Under the pieces are notes generated by a model. That model saw only the letters and a list, made by a program, of their open reading frames with translations. It made no database searches and was not told the DNA's origin. The translations under genes and the position numbers were made by a program. DNA of 64,000 nt from NCBI RefSeq assembly GCF_017254915.1, contig NZ_JAFKCT010000006.1, forward strand, positions 1 to 64,000, written 5' to 3'. Shown one piece after another: positions 9,063 to 16,895 of this stretch; within the stretch, counting starts at the first letter, position 1, and each line of letters opens with the position of its first letter. The stretch is from Algoriphagus oliviformis. Lineage in GTDB: Bacteria; Bacteroidota; Bacteroidia; Cytophagales; Cyclobacteriaceae.

Positions 9063-9469
9063 TGGAACGGGTATTTGTGGACACCAATATCGTCATCGAT
9101 CTACTGGCGAAACGGGAGCCTTTCTATCGCCACGCTCAGGCACTCTTCACCTTGGGTGACAAAGAAGAGATCGAGTTGCTCATCTCGGCGCTTACCTTTG
9201 CAAATGCCTACTACTCAATCAGCAAGCACCACAAAGAAATCGATGCCAGAAGGTATATGTCAAAATTCAAGGTTTTGGTGACTGTCCTTCCCCTGGATGA
9301 CAGGGCAATCGAACTTGCTTTGGCTTCCGATTTCGACGATTTTGAGGATGGACTACAGTATTTTACAGCACTTGACAGCGGTTCGACTTCCTTCATCACG
9401 AGACACCAGAGAGATTTCAAGAATTCAAAGATCCCGATTTTTAACGCTGGAGAGTTTTTAAAAAAGTAA
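9062..9469 (+). CDS. PIN-domain ribonuclease toxin (VapC-like)
   Basis: 135 residues. VFVDTNIVIDLL at 4-15 carries the first catalytic Asp, and DFDDFEDGLQYFTAL near 95-110 the later acidic pair of the PIN active site. FITRHQRDF is the family's C-terminal motif. PIN toxins cut RNA, often tRNA or rRNA, when their antitoxin is degraded. Translated by overlap with the preceding antitoxin gene, and closed by a strong terminator at 9468-9495. Catalytic residues appear intact. Confidence 0.85.
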   Translation: MERVFVDTNIVIDLLAKREPFYRHAQALFTLGDKEEIELLISALTFANAYYSISKHHKEIDARRYMSKFKVLVTVLPLDDRAIELALASDFDDFEDGLQYFTALDSGSTSFITRHQRDFKNSKIPIFNAGEFLKK

Positions 9470-9495
9470 AAAGGGAGCTTAGCCGCTCCCTTTTT
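9468..9495. terminator. Bidirectional terminator between toxin and phospholipase genes
   Basis: Perfect 11-bp stem AAAAAGGGAGC / GCTCCCTTTTT with a 6-nt loop. It starts in the last codons of the PIN gene and serves the converging phospholipase gene. Confidence 0.85.
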
Positions 9496-9502
9496 GTATT
9501 CT

Positions 9503-11998
9503 CTACCCCAGTTGCGGGTCGGAGATGCTGTCCAGGCCATTTTCCAGCCTGCCTGCAAAAGACCAAGAAAAGCCATCGCCTGATACGGTAAAGTCATACC
9601 AGCCCTGCGAAGACTCGGTAACGAGTCGCTCCTTCAACTCTTTGGAAGGGATGAGCTGCAGCGCCTTTTCCGACTGTCTGTAGGCATTTTCCTTGATACT
9701 GGCCCGGAGTCCCTTGGGTGAGGCTGCTTCCAGCACTCCGATGCGTTTACCTTTGATTTTGAAATCCGGCTTAAAGGCGAGTTCCATCCCGCTGCTTTTT
9801 GCAGCCCCTGAATATTCCCGATAGAAGCCATTGGGGCCGTACACTCGTAGGTGGTATTCTTGGTTTTCGAAGTTTTCCAAAGGCCAACGGTATTCCAGCG
9901 CGTCTCCCGCCTTTACCGCAAAATCCCAGGATCGGGCGGATTCCCATTCCCCGGTTTGCGCATTCCTATACTTTCCAGGCGCATAGACCTGAAATGGGGC
10001 CGACCAGGCGTCTTTTCCAAAAACCTCTTTGGACGCCTCCATGCGAATTGTCAGCACGCCGTTTTTCAGCTTTCCGGACACGCGAAGATCGTAAAAGAGT
10101 GCATTGGATGGCCTGGTCCCCGACTCCTGCGGCGGCAAAGCGCCCTCCCTTCTCAATCTGGATTCTGTCCAAGCCTTGGCCTCACTCGCCGGGATGGCGA
10201 CAAAGTTTTCCGGTAAACCCTTAAACTGCGCCTTGTGGATTTGCTCCATGAAGGCATTTCGGTCAATCGGCTTCAAGCGCTCCAGTTCCTCCCCGTTGTA
10301 AGGCCGGAATGCCGAGCTCAGATCGCCGGACATGTTTCTTCTCCAGCCACTGATATTCGGTTCTAGCAGGTCCTTGCCTGTCTTTTTGCTCAGGAATGTC
10401 TCCAAAAACTGGATCGTGGACGTGATGTCCGACACCTGCGAGTTGACCCAGCCGCCGCGGGTCCAGGGAGAGGCCACGATCAGCGGCACACGATAGCCCA
10501 GCCCCACAGAGCTTTCCCGCGCGTTTTTCTCTTCAAAGCCCGCCTGAATCTCTTCCTCCTTCGTCACATATTCTCCCGTCACGCTCATTCCCTTGGAGAT
10601 CATCCCTTCCCCGCTATCCTTCGGATTGGGTACGACAAAGGGCGGCACGTGGTCGAAGTAGCCGTCATTTTCATCGTAGTTGAGGATAAAGATGGTTTTC
10701 TTCCATACCTCTGGATTCTGGGTCAAGATATCCAGTACCTCCGATATGTACCAGGCCCCGTACCAAGGCGCACTTGGGTGGTCGGAAAACTTCTGCGGAG
10801 CCACCAGCCAAGAGACGGTCGGCAGCTTGCCCGCCTTCACATCGGAGCGAAACTGGTGGAGAATGTCGCCCTTGGGCACCTCGACCTCGCGCTCTTCTCC
10901 GCTTTCGGTGTAGCGGATCTTTTCGATTCGGTGAAAGTCCGGATCGCCGCTGTTGACGGTGAAAGCCTTCGCGTGAAGGTTCTTTTCGAAGTCCGAAAGC
11001 TTTTCAAAATTCTTCGGGTCGTATTTTTCGAGGTAGTCGATTACCTGCGGCAGCTCGGCGCGACGCTTTTCCAGGCCTTCCCGGTACTTGTCGTCAGCAT
11101 CGCGGGGCAAGCCATCCGCTTCGATGCGGGCAAACTCCTCCTCCAATTCCTTTTTTCTCTGGGTCAAAAAGGCATAAAAAGAAGGGCTAAAGCGGACATG
11201 GTATTGCTTAAACCACTCCAGATTGTTGTCCGTGAAGTTGGACAACAGCGAGTCGTCCTCGACCAGTGTGTCGAGGCTGACCTCGTTTTGATAGACGCGC
11301 CAAGAGATGCCGTGCTTCTCCAATCGCTCGGGGAAAGTCGTCCAGTCCCCCTCCCGGTCGTAGGTCAGCTCCCCGTTTCTCACCTTGGCCTTTTCTCCGT
11401 CTTTCCCATGGGTCTTGCCGGACCAGAAAAAGCTTCTGTTGGTGGTGGTGCCCGTCAGAGCGGCGCAAAAGTGCTGGTCAAAGACCGTGAACGCATCCGC
11501 CATGGCGTAGTAAAAAGGGATATCCTCGCGGCTGTAGTAGCCCATGGTGAAGGGAATGTGGCGGTAGTTTTGGTTGCCTGGGCGCTTGGCCTCGATCCAG
11601 CGGTCGTATTTCCCCTGGTTTCGCGCATCGACCTGGTCTGTCCAGGAATGCGGCACGCCACTCATCCAGGTGGCTTTGGTATCCTTCATGTCGAGGCGGA
11701 AAGGCGGAAATCTCGTCCCGTCCCTATCCGGCTGCATCCAAACGGGAAAGTGGTCTGGGATAGAAATGGCCCGCGGATCACCAAATCCACGTACCCCGCG
11801 CAGCGTGCCAAAACAATGGTCAAAGGAGCGGTTTTCCTGCATGAGTAGGACCACATGCTCCGCATCGTAAAAAGTGGTGCCCGGATCAGGGCTGATGGCC
11901 AAAGCCCGCTCTATGGAGCTGGGCAAAACCTGCCACATCCCTGCAGCACCGCTCAGTAGGGCGGCTTTTTTCAAAAATTCTCTTCTGGATTCAATCAT
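9503..11998 (-). CDS. Tat-exported phosphocholine-type phospholipase C
   Basis: 831 residues from the ATG at 11996-11998, which places a twin-arginine signal (SRREFLKKAALLSGAAGMW) at the N-terminus. The phosphoesterase domain follows with HVVLLMQENRSFDHCFGTLRG at 48-68, the hallmark of non-haemolytic/haemolytic phospholipase C (PlcN/PlcH). PWTRGGWV, the metal-site segment, lies near 485. Two C-terminal DUF756 modules are recognisable from about 645 onward (SNALFYDLRVSGKLKN; FDFTVS-like end). The enzyme cleaves phosphatidylcholine or sphingomyelin outside the cytoplasm and is often used to gain phosphate. No Pho box or transporter is adjacent. Confidence 0.88.
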   Translation of the reverse strand: MIESRREFLKKAALLSGAAGMWQVLPSSIERALAISPDPGTTFYDAEHVVLLMQENRSFDHCFGTLRGVRGFGDPRAISIPDHFPVWMQPDRDGTRFPPFRLDMKDTKATWMSGVPHSWTDQVDARNQGKYDRWIEAKRPGNQNYRHIPFTMGYYSREDIPFYYAMADAFTVFDQHFCAALTGTTTNRSFFWSGKTHGKDGEKAKVRNGELTYDREGDWTTFPERLEKHGISWRVYQNEVSLDTLVEDDSLLSNFTDNNLEWFKQYHVRFSPSFYAFLTQRKKELEEEFARIEADGLPRDADDKYREGLEKRRAELPQVIDYLEKYDPKNFEKLSDFEKNLHAKAFTVNSGDPDFHRIEKIRYTESGEEREVEVPKGDILHQFRSDVKAGKLPTVSWLVAPQKFSDHPSAPWYGAWYISEVLDILTQNPEVWKKTIFILNYDENDGYFDHVPPFVVPNPKDSGEGMISKGMSVTGEYVTKEEEIQAGFEEKNARESSVGLGYRVPLIVASPWTRGGWVNSQVSDITSTIQFLETFLSKKTGKDLLEPNISGWRRNMSGDLSSAFRPYNGEELERLKPIDRNAFMEQIHKAQFKGLPENFVAIPASEAKAWTESRLRREGALPPQESGTRPSNALFYDLRVSGKLKNGVLTIRMEASKEVFGKDAWSAPFQVYAPGKYRNAQTGEWESARSWDFAVKAGDALEYRWPLENFENQEYHLRVYGPNGFYREYSGAAKSSGMELAFKPDFKIKGKRIGVLEAASPKGLRASIKENAYRQSEKALQLIPSKELKERLVTESSQGWYDFTVSGDGFSWSFAGRLENGLDSISDPQLG

Positions 11999-12316
11999 GG
12001 GGGCTAAAATAGAAGGAAGGACAGTATCCATCCCTGCGCTTGCGATTAAATTACCGTGAATAGTGCTGAATGGGCTATTCTATCCACTTACTCACAGATC
12101 ATCACAGAAAAGTGAATAGTCATTCAGGAAAAGTAATCTATGTACTTTAGCTAGTTCGACCCATTAAAACCTGTGTGCGGCATGAAGGCCTGTGGAAAAT
12201 AGGAAGGCAGGACAGCGACTTTTCTTCTTCTATTTCTCCCACAGATCGACACGGAAAAGGACACAGATAGCCACGGATAAGTAAATCTGTGATCGCCTAT
12301 TGGGATCTCTATCCGC
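11999..12316. other. Gene-free stretch left of the GxxExxY gene
   Basis: 318 bp between the phospholipase start and the GxxExxY stop. It holds two partial copies of the CACAGAT-type repeat (12092-12111 and 12236-12294) and a direct repeat GTGAATAGT (12056-12064, 12112-12120). No credible coding region is present. Confidence 0.6.
12236..12294. repeat. CACAGAT...ATCTGTG repeat unit, left of GxxExxY
   Basis: The unit opens CCCACAGATCGACACGGAAA and ends AAATCTGTGATC, so CACAGAT (12240-12246) and ATCTGTG (12285-12291) form its inverted ends. CACGGA and CACAGATAGCC words lie inside. The opening matches the copies at 12092, 12812 and 12927. Confidence 0.65.
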
Positions 12317-12697
12317 CTATAGATAGCCGTTGATTTTTCTAAAAATTCCTTCTTGAATTTTATCACAATTGAAATTCACAAGTAGTCCAAGCTTTAGACC
12401 CGAAAGTCTCAAATAGGTCAGGATTTGTTTGTGATGCACCTCCAGGATATTTTCCACAGACTTGATCTCAACAATCACTTTCTTTTCAACAAGCAAATCA
12501 ATTCGATAGCCCACTTCCATTTTCAATTCATTGTAAATTAAAGGAAGCCCGACTTGATGCTCTACATTTAATCCAGCTTGAATCAGCTCATAGCCCAAAG
12601 CGGCTTCGTAACTAGATTCCAAGAGACCCGGACCGAGGGAATTGTAGACCTTAAAAATTGCCCCGCGAATCAAAAAAGTAAGTTCGTTTTCATGCAT
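12317..12697 (-). CDS. GxxExxY protein (PD-(D/E)XK nuclease-like)
   Basis: 126 residues, the full usual length. The diagnostic motif GPGLLESSYE lies near 27-36. YRIDLLVEKKVIVEIKSV near 73-90 has the D...ExK spacing of the PD-(D/E)XK nuclease fold (Pfam PDDEXK_3). Function is not established for the family. The gene is A/T-rich compared with its neighbours and is flanked on both sides by CACAGAT/ATCCGTG-word repeats, which suggests a mobile or repeat-associated unit. It is monocistronic. Confidence 0.85.
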   Translation of the reverse strand: MHENELTFLIRGAIFKVYNSLGPGLLESSYEAALGYELIQAGLNVEHQVGLPLIYNELKMEVGYRIDLLVEKKVIVEIKSVENILEVHHKQILTYLRLSGLKLGLLVNFNCDKIQEGIFRKINGYL

Positions 12698-12812
12698 GAC
12701 CTAAATTACTAAAATACGCATTCACAGAGCTGGATTCTGTGATTTTCAATCCGTGGAAACTTGCCTTCTGCAAGCAGGTCTGTGGAGAAAACTTTTGCAA
12801 CAAATCTCTTTT

Positions 12813-12903
12813 TCCCACAGATTATCCCAGAAAACTACACGGACTTACACGGAAAGCATAATCTGCGCGAATCTGTGACTTTAATCCGTGAAAATCTGTG
12901 GGA
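12813..12903. repeat. 91-bp palindromic repeat unit right of GxxExxY
   Basis: Bounded by perfect 11-bp inverted ends, TCCCACAGATT (12813-12823) and AATCTGTGGGA (12893-12903). Inside are CACGGA twice and their complement TCCGTG once, so the whole unit is partly self-complementary. Confidence 0.75.
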
Positions 12904-12926
12904 GATACTATTACATCGCCACTTCA

Positions 12927-12972
12927 TTTCCCACAGGTCATCGCAGAAAACCACACTGATTCACACAGAAGG
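12927..12972. repeat. Additional copy of the CACAGAT-type repeat
   Basis: TTTCCCACAGGTCATCGCAG (start at 12927) aligns base for base with the left half of the 12813 unit, apart from a few substitutions, and continues with ACACTGATTCACACAGAAGG. Confidence 0.65.
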
Positions 12973-13240
12973 GATGGATGTGTTCGAATCTAAGATTTCA
13001 ACCGGTGGAAAGCGGCTCGTCCACCTACAAAATATTCTTTGGATCCCATCCAGTAGTCCCCCGCGCGATCAGCATCCAAAGCTGGCTTTCGAAGGAATCC
13101 TTCTGCTACAATCCAAATACCCCGAATTCTGAAAATCAATATTTTAAATATGGCAAAGATATTGGAGATCAATTGCGAACTTTGCAAGCAACCAGCCTGT
13201 TCACCAATCATATCATTTATCCAAAAGCCTTTTTTTCGTT

Positions 13241-14476
13241 TTGGGAAGTCAGTTCAACAAGTGGGAATATTTTAAGATCGTCTTGGTCTTGGGCGCGCTG
13301 TGTACCATCAGCCCCTTTTCCATAGACATGTACCTGCCGGGCTTCCCCGAGATGTCCCGCGACCTTCGTACGCCCATCGCCAGCATACAGCTCTCCCTGA
13401 CCGCCTACCTGGTCGGGATTGCCATCGGACAGCTTTTTTATGGGCCGCTTCTGGATAAGTATGGAAGAAAAAAACCGCTTTATATCGGGCTGGGTATCTA
13501 CGTCTTGGCCTCCATCGGATGTGCGCTTTCCCAGTCTGTCGAAAACCTGATCCTGATGCGCTTCCTCCAGGCCATCGGCGGCTGTGCGGGCATGGTCTCC
13601 GCCCAGGCGATTGTCCGGGACATTTTCCCGGTGGGAAAGACCGCGCAAGTCCTTTCCTTGCTGACTTTGGTCATCGCTGTTTCACCGATGATCGCGCCGA
13701 CGGTGGGTGGTTTTGTGACCGCCTATTACAATTGGCACTGGAACTTTATCATCCTTGCAGCCCTGACCGTGATCATCTGGATCGGAGCGGCCACCGTATT
13801 GCCCAATGGCGCAGAGCCCGATCCGGAAGTCTCCCTGAAGCCCAGTAAAGTCTGGAAAAACTACGGCGTCGTGCTCCAAAACCGCCAGTTTCTCGTCTAC
13901 ATGCTCGTAGGCGGATTGGCCGGTGCGGCTCCCTTTGCCTACATCGCCAGCTCTGCGGATGTCTTTATGAACATCTACCAAGTAAGCGAACAGACCTACG
14001 GCTGGATCTTTGGCATCTTGGCTTTTGCGATGATCGGCTCCACGCAGCTCAACCATTTTCTCCTGAAAAAATTCAAGAGCCAGCAGATCATCCACTTCTC
14101 GATGCACTACCAGGTTTTCACCGGAATCCTGCTCATCATCGGGATCTATGCCCAGCTGCTCAACGTGTACACCTTGGTCGGCCTGATGTTTCTCTTTCTC
14201 ACCGCCCACGGACTCAACAGCCCCAATACGGCGGCGCTTTCCTTGGCTCCTTTTTCGAGAAATGCCGGCAGTGCGGCGGCTTTACTGGGAAGTATGCGCA
14301 TGGCTATGGGCGGAGTGGTATCGGCGATCATCAGCTTTTTCCACGACGGGACAGCGCTCCCTATGGTCGTAGGCATGGCGGCCTGTGCCGCGGCTGGCTT
14401 TGTCATTCTGAAGGCCGACGAGCAGATCCCCGGCACGATCAGCAAGAGCTGGAAAGGCTCTGCGATGGGGGGATGA
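13241..14476 (+). CDS. Bcr/CflA-type multidrug efflux MFS transporter
   Basis: 411 residues with about 12 hydrophobic segments. The first helix ends in ISPFSIDMYLPGFPEM, a Bcr/CflA signature. The MFS loop motif is GQLFYGPLLDKYGRKKPLY near 65, and GGCAGMVSAQAIVRDIF lies near 110. It exports small hydrophobic drugs (bicyclomycin, chloramphenicol class) by proton antiport. The start is uncertain: TTG at 13241 (MGSQFNKWEYFK) is the only in-frame start that keeps the first membrane helix; the next ATG (13328) would cut it. Confidence 0.85.
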   Translation: MGSQFNKWEYFKIVLVLGALCTISPFSIDMYLPGFPEMSRDLRTPIASIQLSLTAYLVGIAIGQLFYGPLLDKYGRKKPLYIGLGIYVLASIGCALSQSVENLILMRFLQAIGGCAGMVSAQAIVRDIFPVGKTAQVLSLLTLVIAVSPMIAPTVGGFVTAYYNWHWNFIILAALTVIIWIGAATVLPNGAEPDPEVSLKPSKVWKNYGVVLQNRQFLVYMLVGGLAGAAPFAYIASSADVFMNIYQVSEQTYGWIFGILAFAMIGSTQLNHFLLKKFKSQQIIHFSMHYQVFTGILLIIGIYAQLLNVYTLVGLMFLFLTAHGLNSPNTAALSLAPFSRNAGSAAALLGSMRMAMGGVVSAIISFFHDGTALPMVVGMAACAAAGFVILKADEQIPGTISKSWKGSAMGG

Positions 14477-14530
14477 GAAAAATCAGACCGAGTCCACTCG
14501 CCTCTACTTTATAGCCTGTAAAAATCTAAG

Positions 14531-14546
14531 CATCAATATATTGATG
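14531..14546. promoter_or_regulatory. 16-bp perfect palindrome upstream of the DUF4143 ATPase
   Basis: CATCAATATATTGATG is self-complementary over all 16 bases, the form of a dimeric repressor site. It lies 26 bp before the larger inverted repeat at 14573-14613, so both could act on the same promoter. No regulator gene is adjacent. Confidence 0.5.
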
Positions 14547-14572
14547 AACATATTACTTGGATAATCCTCATT

Positions 14573-14613
14573 TTTTGTACAATTTTGGAATACAATTCCA
14601 AAATTGTACAAAA
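14573..14613. promoter_or_regulatory. Perfect 19-bp inverted repeat covering the ATPase start codon
   Basis: Arms TTTTGTACAATTTTGGAAT (14573-14591) and its exact complement (14595-14613) are separated by ACA. The last base of the right arm is the A of the ATG. In DNA this could be an operator. In an mRNA started upstream it would form a hairpin that buries the ribosome-entry region. Confidence 0.7.
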
Positions 14614-15758
14614 TGGATTATTTTGACCGACACATTAAGGATAAAGCCCTCAGTTTACTCGGGAAATTCCCAATCCTTGCAATCACCGGGCCTAGACAAT
14701 CCGGCAAGACCACTTTCGCGAGAAGGCTCAAACCTGAATATACTTACGTCAACTTGGAATTGCCGGAACTCAGGAGTTTCGCCAAAACAGATCCCTTGGC
14801 TTTTTTGAGAAACTACCAAAACGGGGTAATCCTAGGCGAAATCCAGTGGGTTCCGGAGCTTTTTTCCTATCTCCAAGTATTGACGGACGAAAGGAATATC
14901 GCGGGAGAATACATCCTCACAGGCTCCCAAAACTTTCTGCTTTCCAACCAGATCACACAATCTCTGGCCGGTAGGGTAGCTATGCTCAACCTACTCCCCT
15001 TTTCCATGCATGAACTTGGAGATCTGGCGAAGGGCCAGTCTTGGGAAACACTGGTGGTTAACGGGGGATACCCAAGGAAATTCCAGTTTGACATCGCCCC
15101 CAGTGACTACTACCCCAACTATATCCAGACCTATATAGAACGGGATGTCCGCCAGATTCTGAACGTGATGGATTTAGGAAACTTCCAGAAGTTCCTACAG
15201 CTTTTGGCAGGAAGAACTGGGCAGGTTTTCAACCAAAGCGGCTTCTCCAATGAGCTGGGAATTGACCAAAAAACCGTGAACTCTTGGCTATCGGTATTGG
15301 AAACTTCCTTTATCGCATTCAGGCTCCCGTCCTACTATCGAAACTTCAACAGGCGGATCCTGAAAACCCCAAAAGTCTACTTCTACGACACCGGGGTGCT
15401 CTGTAGCCTACTCGGTATAAAAAGACCGGAAGACCTGAACCTGCACTTTGCCCGAGGAGCCTTGTTTGAAAACTTGGTAGTATTGGAATTGATGAAAAAG
15501 GAATTGAACAAGGGAAATATTCCATCCTTGTACTATTGGCGTGACAACCATCAAAACGAGGTGGATCTCTTGCAGGAAAAAGACGGAGAACTGTTGGCGA
15601 TCGAGATCAAGTCCTCCGAAACCTTCCATGCGGACTTTCTGAAAGGCCTCAAATACTTCCAAAAGTTTGCGCCAGAAAGCAAGGCAAGGCTGATCTATGC
15701 CGGCCAGCTGAACCAGGAGCGAGACGGTATCCAGATCGGCAACTACTGGAAAATCTGA
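14613..15758 (+). CDS. AAA+ ATPase with DUF4143 domain
   Basis: 381 residues from the ATG at 14613. Domains: AAA ATPase with Walker A GPRQSGKTT at 26-34 and a sensor-like SQNFLLSNQITQSLAGR near 105-120; DUF4143 (VYFYDTGVLCSLLG near 260); and a C-terminal nuclease-like patch NEVDLLQE...LLAIEIKSS. The usual Walker B DEIQ reads GEIQ here: G75 replaces the Mg-coordinating Asp, a one-base change. Family members are widespread and accessory, with no settled function. A/T content is higher than in the neighbouring genes. It ends at a terminator at 15771-15811. Confidence 0.87.
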   Translation: MDYFDRHIKDKALSLLGKFPILAITGPRQSGKTTFARRLKPEYTYVNLELPELRSFAKTDPLAFLRNYQNGVILGEIQWVPELFSYLQVLTDERNIAGEYILTGSQNFLLSNQITQSLAGRVAMLNLLPFSMHELGDLAKGQSWETLVVNGGYPRKFQFDIAPSDYYPNYIQTYIERDVRQILNVMDLGNFQKFLQLLAGRTGQVFNQSGFSNELGIDQKTVNSWLSVLETSFIAFRLPSYYRNFNRRILKTPKVYFYDTGVLCSLLGIKRPEDLNLHFARGALFENLVVLELMKKELNKGNIPSLYYWRDNHQNEVDLLQEKDGELLAIEIKSSETFHADFLKGLKYFQKFAPESKARLIYAGQLNQERDGIQIGNYWKI

Positions 15759-15770
15759 CTGACAAAGGAG

Positions 15771-15811
15771 AAAAGCCGCGTCTCCTTCCTGAAAACGCGG
15801 CTTTTCTTTTT
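15771..15811 (+). terminator. Terminator after the DUF4143 ATPase
   Basis: Perfect 11-bp stem AAAAGCCGCGT / ACGCGGCTTTT with a 13-nt loop, followed by CTTTTTT. It lies between convergent genes. Confidence 0.8.
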
Positions 15812-15824
15812 TCGGATCTTCTCC

Positions 15825-16655
15825 CTATTTCTTCAGAAAGCCAACCAACAGCTCGTTGAGCCTATCTCGGTGGGTAAGGTTCAGGCCGTGGGGAGCACCC
15901 TTGATGAGTTCATAGGTGTTATCGGCGATTCCTTTTGCAGCCTGCTCAGCAGAAGTCTTGTAAGGAACTATATTGTCCGCATCGCCATGCACGATGAGCG
16001 TGGGAACGGTTACGTTTTTCAGTTCGGGTCTGAAGTCCGTCCCAGCCCAGGCCTCCGCTGCTTTGATGGTCGCGATGGGCGAAGCGTGGGAAGCAATGGA
16101 GAAATCATAGTCCAGATTCGCCTGGCTGAGCTTGTCTGTGTTTTCGTCGTAGTTGTAGAAATTCTTGTGGAAGTCCTTCAGGAAGCCGATCCGGTTGGTC
16201 TTCAGCGTGGCTAAGATTCCGTCCAGGTCCTTTTGCGGCACACCGTCGGGATTGTCCTTTTTTTGAGCTACCAAGGGAATGATCGAAGCGATCAAAGCGG
16301 CCTTTGCGACACGGTCGGCACCATAGTCGGTGAAGTAGCGCACCACTTCTCCACCACCCATGCTGAAGCCTACCAGCGTCACGTCTTTCAGATCCAGGTG
16401 CAAAATCAATTGGCTAAGGTCCTGCGCCAAAGCGCTGTAGTCATAGTCGCCCCAAGGCTGTGAGGAGCGTCCGAATCCTCGCCGATCATAAGCGATCACG
16501 CGAAAGCCTTCTTCCACCAGCGTCCGAATCTGCCCCTCCCAAGCCTGGTGGCTCAGCGGCCAGCCGTGGATGAGGATGACGGGCTTTCCCTTTCCATAGT
16601 CTTGGAAGAAAATCCGAACGGGCTCCTTCCCTTCTTTGTGTTTCAAAAATGGCAT
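15825..16655 (-). CDS. Alpha/beta hydrolase, chloroperoxidase-like
   Basis: 276 residues with the complete catalytic triad of the non-haem chloroperoxidase/esterase group: oxyanion segment HGWPLSHQAWE at 30-40, nucleophile S98 in GFSMGGGE, Asp in VPTLIVHGDADNIVPY (~228), and His in GAPHGLNLTHRDRL (~256). There is no signal peptide, so it is cytoplasmic. It is probably an esterase or perhydrolase. The in vivo substrate cannot be read from sequence. Transcribed alone. Confidence 0.83.
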   Translation of the reverse strand: MPFLKHKEGKEPVRIFFQDYGKGKPVILIHGWPLSHQAWEGQIRTLVEEGFRVIAYDRRGFGRSSQPWGDYDYSALAQDLSQLILHLDLKDVTLVGFSMGGGEVVRYFTDYGADRVAKAALIASIIPLVAQKKDNPDGVPQKDLDGILATLKTNRIGFLKDFHKNFYNYDENTDKLSQANLDYDFSIASHASPIATIKAAEAWAGTDFRPELKNVTVPTLIVHGDADNIVPYKTSAEQAAKGIADNTYELIKGAPHGLNLTHRDRLNELLVGFLKK

Positions 16656-16864
16656 AACAGTAATTTTTTGGTTGAAAATCGATAAAAGATGCCCAAGGGC
16701 GAAGGGTGTGGCTTAGGACAATTGCTCCTTGGATACTCTCATTAAGAGCGAAGGGTTGCCAAACCGGCCGACAAAAAATAGTCCTGCATTCAGAAACTGC
16801 TCAAGCTTAGCACATGGAGCAGAGGTAAACCAGAACTTTGACCCGCCTTTTCCCCTTTTTCTGC

Positions 16865-16872
16865 TATTTTTG
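16865..16872 (+). promoter_or_regulatory. -7 box (TATTTTTG) of valS
   Basis: TATTTTTG matches TAnnTTTG and lies 23 nt before the valS ATG. A TTTG at 16837-16840 could be the -33 element, but the 24-nt spacing is slightly long. Confidence 0.5.
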
Positions 16873-16895
16873 CCCCTTCGAAAAAACCCCAGAAT

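Larger units (their letters stand above)
12698..13240. other. Gene-free repeat-rich stretch right of the GxxExxY gene
   Basis: 543 bp without a credible gene. It contains an inverted repeat TCACAGA/TCTGTGA (12722-12742), a long palindromic unit at 12813-12903 and a further repeat copy at 12927-12972, then A/T-rich DNA leading to the MFS gene. An open frame across the repeats (12761-13132) is built from repeat sequence and is not called. Confidence 0.6.

Noticed and set aside
8823..9469. Treating the PIN operon as part of a defence island
   Set aside because: Only a two-gene toxin-antitoxin unit is present, with ordinary metabolic genes on both sides.
10649..11848. A 399-codon plus-strand frame opposite the phospholipase C gene
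   Set aside because: The phospholipase has a Tat signal, the QENRSFDH motif and full length; the antisense frame is a composition shadow.
12813..12972. Possible CRISPR array
   Set aside because: Only two to four imperfect units with irregular spacing and self-complementary ends, and no cas genes in the window.
12761..13132. A 123-codon plus-strand frame in the repeat region
   Set aside because: It is made almost entirely of the CACAGAT-type repeats and has no homologous look.
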